DNA of 64,000 nt from positions 7,365,605 through 7,429,604 of the forward strand of contig NC_052409.1 in the NCBI RefSeq assembly GCF_009389715.1, given 5' to 3'. Origin of the DNA: Phoenix dactylifera (taxonomy: Eukaryota; Streptophyta; Magnoliopsida; Arecales; Arecaceae). The notes beneath the pieces are model-generated. The model did no database searches and was not told the origin of the DNA. It saw only the letters and a list, made by a program, of their open reading frames with translations. The translations under genes and the position numbers were made by a program. Position 1 is the stretch's first letter. Every line of letters begins with the position of its first letter. Positions 46,642 to 57,129 of this stretch are shown one piece after another.

Positions 46642-46659
46642 AAAAACCTCGTACTTCTT
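46597..46659. mobile_element. Tail-only retroposon insertion (T31)
   Basis: A T31 run (46608-46638) plus gctaaaaa is bracketed by the 13-bp direct repeat cctcgtacttctt (46597-46609 and 46647-46659). The insert is therefore just a poly(A) tail and about eight non-A bases on the minus strand, resembling the junction ttttgcta at the 3' end of the LINE at 10684. Confidence 0.6.
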
Positions 46660-46689
46660 AAGAAACACAATTAACATAGTTTCTAAGGA

Positions 46690-47547
46690 GCCCAATAGTC
46701 TGAAATGGATGCGTCGGTCAAAAATTTATCAACCTAAACTTAATTTATTTATTAAATAAATTAAATTTTAAATCTAAATTAAATAGATAACGTAATCCAC
46801 ATAATTTATTTATTGGATAGATTAAAAAATTAGTTAAATAAATTTAAACAGATTAAACAGTTTAAACGACCTGGTTAAACATATCAGAAACAATTTAAAT
46901 AGATTTTAAATAAGTTAAACGAATTGGATTATGATTTGACGTAATTTTTAAATGAGTCAAAGATTTAAATTTGAATTCAACTCATTTAATAAGTATATTT
47001 AGTCGAGTTGACCCATTTATGATCCAACCATATTTTGTTGGTCAAATCATTAATTGTTATCCTTAACTACATTAAATTGCTACTGTAGCTTGACTGGTTA
47101 GAACTTGGATAAGGTTTTAAATAGCAGTGTTACTATAAAATTCATTATGGCAGTTTCAGTCACCCTCATCAAATTAGATAATGCAAAATTAGTCATTGTG
47201 ATTGTTGGACATATTTTGCCGCTGTGCGGGCCATACCTTGCGGGATCCCTGAGCAGCACAAGGAGGGTCACTGTCAGCATGTCCTGCCGTCTGTCAACGG
47301 CGATGGCTTGGTTAGTAGGTGGGTTATATCCGAGGGTCCCTGAACCCATGGCGAGGCCAGGTCAGAGTCCGGGGTGGGCGAGGCCTGGTCGGAGCCGACT
47401 CGTGGCGCTGCCTTTGGTGGGGTTTAAGGAAATAGAGTTGCACCTTTACTAACACTGGTCAGTTTTGGTGTAATGGTAGCGCTTGATCCTGACAGTGATT
47501 ATAATAATTCATTGTACTAGTAGAAGTATTATCTTTTATGGCCAGGA
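46690..47547. other. Intergenic, repeat-like, no gene
   Basis: About 46690-47050 is AT-rich with iterated words such as attaaac and taaataga, resembling the interiors of other non-autonomous elements here, but without clear ends. From 47100 to the hAT insertion I see only unassigned sequence, including a tRNA-A-box-like word (tggtgtaatggtagcgc, about 47467) without a B-box. Confidence 0.35.
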
Positions 47548-47933
47548 GTTAGCATTAGAGTTGGGCATCGGGCCGTGCCGGGCCGGCCCGGCCCAGGCCC
47601 ACCGGGCCCAAGGTCTAAACGGGTCGTGCCTGGCCCGGCCCGCTTATGAAGCGGGCCGTGCCGGCACGGCCCGTCTCGGGCGCAAAAGGAAGCCCGGCCC
47701 GGCCCCAGGCCCGTCTATTGGCGGGCCGGGCCGGGCACGGCACGCCACGGGCCGTGCCAGGCACGGCCCGTAACGGGCGCAAACGGGCCGTGCCAGGCAC
47801 GGCCCGTCTGGAGAGGGGGGAGGAAAATAGCCGTTTCCAACGGCTATTTTGGAAAAATGACATTTTTACCCCTCCCAACAGTCCAATAACGGCTGAATTG
47901 AGGGTATTTTGGGAAAAAAATTTTTTGGGCTTC

Positions 47934-47942
47934 TATAAATAG
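47934..47942 (+). promoter_or_regulatory. TATA box of the hAT transposase
   Basis: tataaatag lies just inside the left subterminal repeat array, about 300 bp before the transposase ATG. A pyrimidine-rich leader follows. Confidence 0.65.
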
Positions 47943-48241
47943 CCCTTTCCTTCCTCATTCTCACCACACCAAACCAACTATTCTCTCCTTCTCTACTACT
48001 ATTATTTCTCTCTTCTAAAGTGCTCTTCTAGCAATTTAATTTTTAGTTTGCATTTAGCAAGTGTTCAAGTGCTACACAAGAGGAGGTTCCTGTTGAAAAG
48101 AGAAGGTCACTCCTGTTGAGAGCACAAGAGGAAGCTCAGAATCTCGGCTCTGCGACTCTGCCTCTGCCCTCCGACCCTCTACTCAATTCCTCCAATCCTC
48201 CTTGTGGTTAGTTTTTATTTTTTGAATTCATCAATTTAGAT

Positions 48242-50271
48242 ATGTCATCTTTTGAGGAAAGTCAGTTTGGCATTCCTCCTGTTTCTGAGAGAGAAGAAAC
48301 TAATCCCCAACCCCATGTTCCTAGTTCCTCTAGAACTAGTGAACCGAGTGAAGATCAAACCTCTTCTCGTAAGAGGACTAGTGCTGTATGGAATGAATTT
48401 GATAGAGTTATGGTTGATGGGGTCTGGAAAGCTAAATGTAAAAAATGTGCCAAACTTTATAGTTGTAGTAGTAGTGGGGGAACAGGGCATTTAAAAAGAC
48501 ATCAAGAGAGTCATAGGATGCATGATTCTCATGCTCAAACTCAAAGTACCCTTAATATACAAGGGGGATTACTTGTAGGTAATTTTGCATATAATCATGA
48601 AAATCAAAGAAAAGCACTTATAAAATGGATAGTTAAGGATGAATTACCTTTTAGTTTATGTGAATCTTTTAATTTTGAAGAATATGTTCAATTAAACCTA
48701 CAACCTGCTTACAAAAGAACTAGTAGGCGTACATTTAGAAGAGTAGCTATGACTAACTTTTTAGCAATGAAACAAAGTTTAATTGAAACACTTTCTACTT
48801 TAAATGTAAAAATTTCATTAACTTCTGATATTTGGTCAGCATCTGTAGGTAGTAATTGTTTTATTGCCATTACTGCTCATTATATTGATAATGATTGGCA
48901 ATTAAATAAACGTATTCTTGCTTTTCGTGCTTTTGATTTTCCACATTCTGGGCAACAAATTTCAAATATCATTTATCAAACTGTATGTTCATATAATATT
49001 AATGATAAAATTATGTCTATTACTTTTGATAATGCATCTAATAATAATTCTGCTGTTGCATTATTAAAAGACTCATTGCATCCCATGTTAGATAGAAATT
49101 TATTGCATATTAGATGTGCATGTCATATCTTAAATCTTTCTGTTCAAGCTGGCATGGGTATGATTCAAGATGTGATTGGTAAAATTAGATATGCAGTTTC
49201 TTTTATTCATGCTTCAAGATCAAGACTTCAAGAATTTAAGGAACTATGTATAAATCATGGTAAACGTTTTAAAAAATTTAAACTTGATGTAATTACTCGT
49301 TGGAACTCAACATATAGCATGATACATGATGCATACCCATATAAAAACTTATTAAGTGCATGTATTAATGATCGTGGATTAGGCTTTACATTGACTGAAA
49401 CTGATTGGAATAAAGGAAAAATTTTGGAAGATTTTTTGCTTAGTTTTTATAATGCTACCAATGTTCTTTCTGGTATTTATTATCCAACTTCATGTTCATT
49501 TTTACAACAAGCATATATAATTAGTCAAAAATTTTCAGAACATATAGATATGATGATGTTTTAATGCCTATTATTGACCTAATGGAATCTAAATGGAATG
49601 AGTATTGGGACAAGATATGTCCTATGCATAACTTAGCTGCTGTATTTGATCCTAGAGTTAAATTAAATGGCGTGCTAATTTTACTTGATGCATACTGTGA
49701 AAATATGATTAAAGATCCTGAACCTGCTAAAAATGAGGTAAAACAACTTCTTTATGATATTTATGCTATATATGATGAAAAAATTCGTAGATCTAGAACA
49801 CAAATACAAACCTCTATTTCTTCTTCTAGTAGTTCTCGTTCGTCATCTATTTTTTCATTCATTGCACAGAGAAGACACACACATGCTTCAAGTTTATCTT
49901 CATCTTCTTCATCTTTAAGTAGTGAACTAGAATTTTATTTACGAAATGATCTTCAGTCTGCATATGATGAAAATCAAATAGAGAATCTAGATGTATTATC
50001 TTGGTGGAAGAGTGTTAGAAATCAATATCCTGTTATGTCTGCAATTGCACGCGATATTTTAGCTGTGCCGATGTCCACGGTAGCATCGGAATCCGCTTTT
50101 AGTGCAGGTCGGCGTGTTCTTGACGAAAAGAGAAGTAGGATGACGGGCGAAACGGTGGAGATGCTTCTCTGCTTCAAAGATTGGTTGGATGCTGAGGCAA
50201 GACTTCAATATAAAGGTGGACATAATACAACATCCTCTGATGATAATGATACAAACACTACTGAAGACTGA
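48242..50271 (+). pseudogene. hAT transposase, single frameshift
   Basis: The first frame (48242-49564, 440 aa) opens with a low-complexity N-terminus, then a BED zinc finger (Cys66, Cys69 and His residues at 83-91 in GHLKRHQESH). The RNase H-like core follows, with the candidate catalytic Asp196 (SLTSDIW) and Asp263 (ITFDNAS) and CACHILNL. It ends abruptly at FSEHIDMMMF-stop. The second frame (49564-50271, 235 aa) carries on immediately with MESKWNEYWDK, AAVFDPRVK, a Ser-rich linker and the hAT C-terminal dimerisation domain (residues about 142-207: LSWWKSVRNQYPVMS, VASESAFSAGRRVLD). The join is explained by one missing base in an at-rich run (ataga-tatgatgatg). It is of the Ac/RICESLEEPER type. 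As it stands it should not give a full protein unless the base is a sequencing error. Confidence 0.92.
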
Positions 50272-50341
50272 AGAGTGAATACTGATTCACTGAATCACTG
50301 ATGATTAGTAAGATTTCTTAATTTTTTATAATTGTACATTT

Positions 50342-50426
50342 TTATTGTATTCTGGAGGTCAGACCAAGGTCCAAACCTCGGCCCTTTCTTATTGTATTCT
50401 GGAGGTCAGACCAAGGTCCAAACCTC
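50342..50426. repeat. 38-bp direct duplication in the hAT 3' region
   Basis: ttattgtattctggaggtca...ccaaacctc occurs at 50342-50379 and identically at 50389-50426 (period 47). It lies between the transposase stop and the right subterminal array, so it may affect the 3' UTR. Confidence 0.9.
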
Positions 50427-50781
50427 CCTTCATGTACCATTTTGATTTAAATTAATAAACTGGTAGGGGTCTATGCCAAACCCCCCACCATTCCAGTGGC
50501 TTTATATTCATAAATCCTTAGTTTTCAATATTTATTAATTTATTAAAAAAATTTATGAAGCATTAATTTTTATCGGGCCTGGGCCGGGCTGGCCCGCGGG
50601 CCGTGCCGTGCTTGGCCCGCGGGCCTAGAGCGGGCCGTGCCGGCCTCGGCCCGCGGGCCAGTAACCTGTGACCCAGCACGGCCCCCTTAAATGGGCCGTG
50701 CCAGGCACGGCCCGGCACTGTAGCTATCGGGCCGTGCCGGGCCGTGGGCGGCCCGGCCCAGTGCCCAACTCTAGTTAGCAT

Positions 50782-51779
50782 ACATTATATTAGATACTTG
50801 GTGCATTAGATGACTGGATATTATGGCTGATAGGCTTGTTAGTTTTAAAGTGCTTGCGATGGAATCCGTGGTGTCAGGCTTGTAGTCTTCCTTCATGTGT
50901 ATTTTTGCTTATCATGTTGTGTCAATATTATGAACAGGATATTTATATAACGGTCTGGTTACTAAATTATAAGGCATGAAAGTTCATTGCATATATCCAC
51001 GCTGTCCCTCTTTTTTATGGCGATATCTCATCAACAATCCAGATAAGCGATCAATTGCAAGCAACAACTATTATTATTGTTTATGGTTCAAAGCCCACAT
51101 ATAAAAACTACAACAAATTAAGGTTGAGGTTTAGAGAATTGCAACACATTTTCTTCAGCATAGGAACAATCACCTAGTATCTTTTCAAGAATTTACAAAA
51201 TAAATGAATGAATGAATTTAATTTAGAAAGTATTGTTTTTGTAGCTTTATTAATGACTTTGTGATGGAAATATATGTGAATATATAGATAAATATAGAGT
51301 TTCTCTATAAAAAAAGAAAAATACAGATAGACAACCATAACATGTATCCTAGATAAGTATGGTCTTAGAAGTCTCTATAAAAGCTGAGAGAAATCAAGAA
51401 TTTGTCCAGGTCACTTCTCATGCATAAAATATTTTACATGCATAGAAGTGGTAGTGCAGGCCAAGCACCGGACAGAAGTCTCCAGTTGTCCAGCACCATG
51501 GATCATCGAGATGCATTGGAGCCAAGTGATACCGTGCCAATATTAAGGCTACAAATAGGTCGGATCGATCCATAACCTGACCTGACCCGATCTATTTAGA
51601 TTCGACCTACTTAAATCCGATCCGACCTATTTTGGAGGACCTATTGGGCCGGGTCAGATTTTAAAATTGGACACGTTACATTTTTCGAGTTCGTTCTGAG
51701 TATACTGAATTCAGACATGATTCGAGTTTGTTGCTTGTGATAGTGCGATTAATGGTCGGAATTTCACTTCAATGATCAA
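50782..51779. other. Intergenic; hAT-type fragment near its end
   Basis: No gene. From 51547 the sequence ggctacaaataggtcggatc, followed by iterated gacct, ccgatc and gacccg words, looks like one end of a non-autonomous hAT-type element whose other end I cannot place; a related end occurs inverted at 59863-59889. The solo LTR begins at 51780. Confidence 0.4.
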
Positions 51780-52828
51780 TGTTGGGGTTTAAATTTGGCC
51801 CGAGGGTGTTCACGCTAGAGGAGTCAAGGGAGCCACCAGAATATCCAGGAAGAAGGCGAGCCACCTCCCGTGCGACGGTGTACCTGCACAAAGCCTCACC
51901 GGTGATTCCGGTGAGGGCCCTCCAACGATCAAGTTAGAGTCGATTTCGGATGGATTCTCAAAAGTCCCCCCTTACGTTACCTTACAGGGCTATTTGTAGT
52001 CCCTGTAGAGATATCCAGATGGCGAATGTATAGCTCATTCTCATCATGAGAGGGAATGGCTTTAAGCCAGACGGCAATTAGCTAGGGCTTGGTTGTGGCA
52101 CGCAATACGGTCCATTCTCGTGAATAGTAAGGCGTTGACAGTCGTAGCAGGAGACGGCCGGAGTAGCATGGCATTATCTTTGACTGTCATTGGCCAGCAG
52201 GTAAGGTGTGGCGTGGAGGTGTTGCGATGTACGACCATGTAGATGGGTGTGGGTACGCTCGTAGATGCGGTCATGGGCGAAGCCGAGCTCGTTGAGAAGT
52301 CGCATCATATATTCAGCGAGGTCGGCTTAACAGGTACTGAGGTTAGCCCGGCATCCCTGATTCCGAGATGTGCTCCGTAGAGTGCCCCGAGCTCGGGGGT
52401 CAGGGCGCGTTATTGGATAAGGCACCTCGAGCTCGGTCGTGGTGTGTCGGTGAATATAGGGGCACCCTAAGCTCGGCCAGGGCACGTTGTTTATTGAGTG
52501 TGCTAGAGCAGCTCGGCGGAGAGCAAGGTACTGTCCGCTTTGGAGGAGCACCCATGTGCTTAACATCGTGCGCGGATCGTGCATGGCAATTTTTTCCTCA
52601 CGGCTTCGTCTCACGAGGGGCGCCTTGCTATGAGCATCGAAGAAGGTCGGCGTAGGTTGTAGCAGCGGAGAGACCTGTCTGAGGTTGGCTAAGCCTTCGA
52701 TGAAGTTTGAGCTCGGATTGACTCTTAGCGGGACCGAGGTCCAGCTCAACCGGTGTTGGGGCTTGTTTTGGAGTAGCATTGGGTGGCCCTACGGTAGTAA
52801 GCAGGACGATCCATTTTGCCCCCCATCA
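51780..52828. mobile_element. Solo LTR (1049 bp)
   Basis: The element begins TGTTGGGG and ends CCCCCATCA, giving the TG...CA ends and short inverted repeat of an LTR. It is flanked by a perfect 5-bp duplication atcaa (51775-51779, 52829-52833). The interior has the usual LTR look (ttacagggctatttgtagtc near 51985). No internal retroviral-like genes adjoin it, so it is a solo LTR left by recombination. Gypsy-type is likely from its size and GC content. Confidence 0.82.
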
Positions 52829-53199
52829 ATCAACATACAAATAAAAACAAATTGAATTGAAGGAATCTTTAATTCTCTTGAAGAAGTTTTTATTGATATT
52901 GAAAGCATGCTTTACCTAATGCATTACATAGAACATAACCTAAAATCCTAATTCAAGCATTAAATCTGAACCATAACTATACTCCAAATAGGACTTAATA
53001 ATAAAGAAACATGTTTGGATTATTCCATTATAACTATAGAAATCTAGCTTTAATTCCATATTGTCTCTAATGAAAAATTTATAGAGGAATCCGGCTAATC
53101 AGCTAACTCATGCAAAGCTTGGAATAGTCCGGTGGTTATAGTACTTGCTAGCTGCACCTTATGCCGCATCATCCTTCCTATCATATAGAGTTAAAACTT

Positions 53200-54195
53200 G
53201 GGACCTCTGCAGATTATAGTATTCTAGCCTTTTAGCGTTTCAGGATGATACATGGGCGTGGATGATTGGTTTCAACCTAGAGTTGCTCTGTTTATTTGGG
53301 AAGTAGTTTGGCACCAGATTCCATGTCGAGATACTAGCGAGTAGAGGGATCAATATTTCTCTGTATTATGATTGATGTCTAAATGTAGAGGAGATTGTTT
53401 TAAAGCGTGAGGGCGATGTGGGTATGATGGCTATTGGATAATCCTTCCTCAGTTACTCCATCCTCCACACTAATAGATGCCTTCTAGTTTTTCTAAAGAA
53501 TGGCACACAAAAGGTCTCCAAATAATGAAGGTGATTCAAGCATCATACATTGCTTATCATATTTGGTTGGTCTGAAATGGTCCCATGTTTGAAAATAGAT
53601 ATTACTTATCTAGTCTCATCCTCATGAGAGCTTTGATGCAAGCTGCCGAGATTTCTTATTTATATGCTGTTGGAGATTCATTTGTAATTAGGGATATTTG
53701 GAACTCCTAGGCAGGTTTTGCACTTTCTCAAAAGATCTATATCACTTGGGAGCTCCCACACCTTTGCTATCTCAAGATTAACATTAACGATATTGTATTA
53801 GATGGCGATAGAAAAGGTGGAGCTGGATTTGTGGTCAGAGGCCCAAACTCATGTTTTATGATTTTGGGGGTTGACACTTGTATGACACCACATTCTTAGA
53901 AGGAATCAAATATGCTATTGCCATCTTACAAGCTAATCATATTATTTTGGCGGGCGATTCAAGCATTGTGGTGGACCGGGTAAGGAAATAATTTGAGTCA
54001 ATTGGCACCCACCTATTGCTTTTGGATATTTGGAAAATCATCAAGAATGAAGTGACCCATGTTTACATAGAGGTAAATAATGCTATGGATTGGGTGGCAT
54101 ATTATATAGGAGAACTTTTCTTTGATTCTTTTAAGTATTTTATTTTTTGGTATCTGTACTAGGGTGCTATAATTCATCCACAAAAAGGAGGTGGA
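53200..54195 (+). mobile_element. Highly decayed LINE, RNase H end
   Basis: Recognisable pieces in several frames are WAWMIGFNLELLCLFGK (zf-RVT entry, about 53250), INDIVLDGDRKGGAGFVVRG (about 53785), ADSSIVVDRVRK (about 53945), and THVYIEVNNAMDWVAYYIGE (about 54060), then a GAIIHPQK tail. The order matches the LINE at 42880, but with many more stops, so this is an older copy. Confidence 0.65.
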
Positions 54196-54480
54196 GGAAG
54201 AGGAGGCGAGGATTGGGTCAGGCCTCGACTCTCTAAACTAGCACAGAGTAGAGAGTTTGGGACGGTCAGATCTAAGTCCAACCCATTTCCAGCCCTACAA
54301 AGAAGTGGCACCTGTGCAAAGTGGTCCACAAGACATGTTTTGTGATGATCCATATTTATTATTTTAGATCAACTCTTGCTTCAAGGCTCAACCCATCAAT
54401 GGATTTACATTTTTCTTCTCCAAGCCTTAATAGCCCAAGAAAAAGAAAAGATAATCAATTCATTTATTTTTGCTATTTGA

Positions 54481-54554
54481 TCAATTCGTCAAGAGAGGCC
54501 AGTCTCACAACCTTGAATCAATTCATTAAAAGAGGCCAGCCTGACAACCTTGAA
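54481..54554. repeat. Two-unit tandem repeat, period 37 bp
   Basis: tcaattcgtcaagagaggcc... (54481-54517) is followed directly by tcaattcattaaaagaggcc... (54518-54554), both ending acaaccttgaa. Confidence 0.85.
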
Positions 54555-56756
54555 TCTAACATGTACCCAACCCAAGTGTCTGATCATAGACCTGATCCCA
54601 GCCCAATGTAACAAAAACTTGCTCCTGTTAAAGCCAGGACAATGATGGGTTATATTTGGGTCTAAATCTAAGAATAGAAACGAGCTGAACCAGATCTAAA
54701 TCAAACTAGAGCTATAACTACATCAATCACAATTAATGCATTCGTTCCAAAAATCTCAGAGAAATCTTACGAACTCCATAAATTGAGCTGTAGATGGATT
54801 TTCTCAAAACAAAGAAAAAAAATTAATGGCAAATTCGCATGGAAGAGAAATGTAGCTAAGTGGTCATGATCCTCTTGCTCCATGAAGAGCTACAAATGCC
54901 AAAAAGCTAATATCAGAGGATGTCCCTCAAGGATAGGGGTTGTATTTTTCGCCCGAAATAATCATTTCTCTTCCTTTGCACGAATCCACTATTGGACCGC
55001 ATTATGTTCACTTCAAGATCTGTGCAAAAGAGTTCGGAGTGCTTTTAAATTTACGGAAGGTACGATCCAACAATCGACATTATGCAAAAAGATCAATTCT
55101 TCAGATACAATCCGAACCCTCTTCCTCTCAAGTACCCGATTGTAGCTCTTGCTGATGCGGCGCATGAGGGTTTATTGTAATTTACCATTTGATGCAATTT
55201 ATAAGTTGGTTAAATCATGCCTTGCCATGCCCAAGCCACATCGGCTCGGGGAAATTATATGATAAGGACTTAGATGTTAAATAAATCTTGTTGTAGTTAG
55301 GGGAACCTAGTTTCAATTCGTATCCATTTTCTATTAAAAAAAAGGAAATAAAAAGTCATTCTTGATTTCTATTCATGACATCATATTTGTCTGATTCAAA
55401 TCTCCATGCTTGTGCTTGTACGACAGCTGTAACTTTCAAACCAGTTACATGTCTCGGTCTCCCTCAAGACTTGGAAGTTTTCTCAGATAACGAATGTAAG
55501 TTTCGGCCTCCCGCCGGCAGGACTCAAAACCTTTCCCTTTAAGCAAGCTTTAATCTCTTGAATGCATCATGAGAATTGAGAGCAGCAGCAAGAATTTAAC
55601 CCTTGACTGCCATCTCTCTCCCCTTTCCGTTGTCTGAATTCTTTTTTCTCAGTCTTTCTCCATGGCTCAAAGAGTACTTTTCCAGCCAGCTGAACCCGGC
55701 AACTTCTAACTGGTTCGACCGGAACAGTAGAATTGAATCCAGCCACAGCAAACAGTCAGCAGCATGACGTACGAGCCAACGTATATCTCTAATCCATGCT
55801 CTCGTAGGGAAAATGGACTGATCTTTATAAGTATGTGAACAAAACCTAGGATTGTTAATTGAACAAACTGCTGTTGTAGGTCTTCTGAATTTTGACCAAA
55901 AAATTCCAGTATTCATTTTAAATTTAGTTAGTTAATATTCTTCCAGCTTTCTTTCAAAACGAGTAGCTGTCGATAGTATTTAATATTCTACATTTGTGAC
56001 TTGGCAAGAAAGAAATCGTCAATTAAAAGGATAGAACGAAGATTAAGTGAAAGGAGTAGAGCTTCCTGGTGGCTTCCTCCGGTCGTTCGGACTCGGCGAG
56101 TCATAGCCTTGTTTTGTGATGGATTAGAATTGTAGTTTAATGGATACCGGGAAGGTAAACGCGGAAAAGCGTCGCTCTCGGATGGTATGCGTCAAAGACT
56201 CAAACATGATAAGAACAGAGGATTGTCAAACAAGAAAACATAAAAAAAAAGAGGCATCCGGATCGGGGAGACTTTCCTAACTTGAGAGAAAAAGTCAAAA
56301 ACATTGAAACCCCTAAATGCACCTCGACTTTGTGGATATTAACATAAATGCACCGGATTCCGTAATCCATTGGTCAGCTTCCACCATAAATAATAGACCA
56401 GCACACGCCTCAAACTTTTTGGACATCATAATAACTAAGTTGTTAGAAGTCATAAATGTATCACCTCCTTTTTAGAGCTTAAGTATGACAGTTTCAACTA
56501 ATATTGGTATATGCTTCATGGACATTATCAACTATAAGTCTATAGCAAAATATGATGCATCTATTGGGTTAATATTGGCCTAATGTAACTGTTTATGCGG
56601 TAAATTCAGAGTAGTGTTAATACCCCCAATGTATTTTTTTTTTCTTTTGTAGTAGGATTCTCTACTAGGTTTATCCCTTCTCATAGCATAGTTGGCTAAG
56701 TTGATGTCAGGCTGCAGATACCACTATCCCCAGTGTCTGAATAATGTATCATCTCA
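54555..56756. other. Intergenic region, no gene recognised
   Basis: This is distal upstream sequence of the phospholipase gene. ORFs at 54882-55155 and 55596-55916 show no domain I recognise. No repeats with clear termini were found. Confidence 0.4.
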
Positions 56757-56848
56757 TATATATTATAAATATATATTATGTATATTATATATTATATATA
56801 TATGTGTGTGTATATATATATATGTATATGTATGTATGTATATATAAG
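56757..56848. repeat. Compound (TA)n/(TG)n microsatellite
   Basis: About 90 bp of ta, tatg and tgtg repeats, starting roughly 230 bp upstream of the TATA box of the phospholipase gene. Confidence 0.85.
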
Positions 56849-56990
56849 ATCATTGAGTAGTTTCCAAAGCTCAAAACATATTTACACGCATCCGTGTGGA
56901 AGTATCCAGCTGAAAGAAATTGTGTGAACAGGGCACTCAGGTCCATGCACGTAAATGTTTGACTTCTAACCAAGCCTAGTCTACCCAACT

Positions 56991-57000
56991 CTATATATAG
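56991..57000 (+). promoter_or_regulatory. TATA box of the phospholipase A1 gene
   Basis: ctatatatag lies 130 bp upstream of the ATG at 57130 and is followed by a C-rich leader. It is identical in form to the TATA box of the ROH1-like gene. Confidence 0.65.
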
Positions 57001-57129
57001 CCATTATATCCTGCGAGGACAATATCTTTCCGACTCCCCTCGTGCGAGCCTTCTTCCCCCCTCTCCACTACCAATTCCAACTTCCTAAACTCTCACCCAC
57101 CTCTTTTGACGCGGCCCTCTCTCTCTCTC

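Larger units (their letters stand above)
47556..50773 (+). mobile_element. Complete hAT transposon (3218 bp)
   Basis: Both termini read TAGAGTTGGGCA (the right one in reverse complement, 50762-50773). A perfect 8-bp target duplication gttagcat flanks the element (47548-47555, 50774-50781). About 260 bp at the left and 200 bp at the right are subterminal arrays of gggccgtgcc and its complement ggcacggccc, often back to back as palindromes, which are likely transposase-binding sites. Inside are a TATA box, a leader, a transposase gene broken by one frameshift, and a 3' region with a 38-bp duplication. The near-perfect ends point to a recent insertion. Confidence 0.95.

Noticed and set aside
47641-47942. 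ORFs over the hAT subterminal arrays
   Set aside because: They translate short tandem repeats (for example GRAGTAR-type strings) and are by-products of the subterminal repeats.
57106-57129. TTG start for the phospholipase
   Set aside because: Plants initiate at ATG; the first in-frame ATG at 57130 leaves a complete transit-peptide-like N-terminus.
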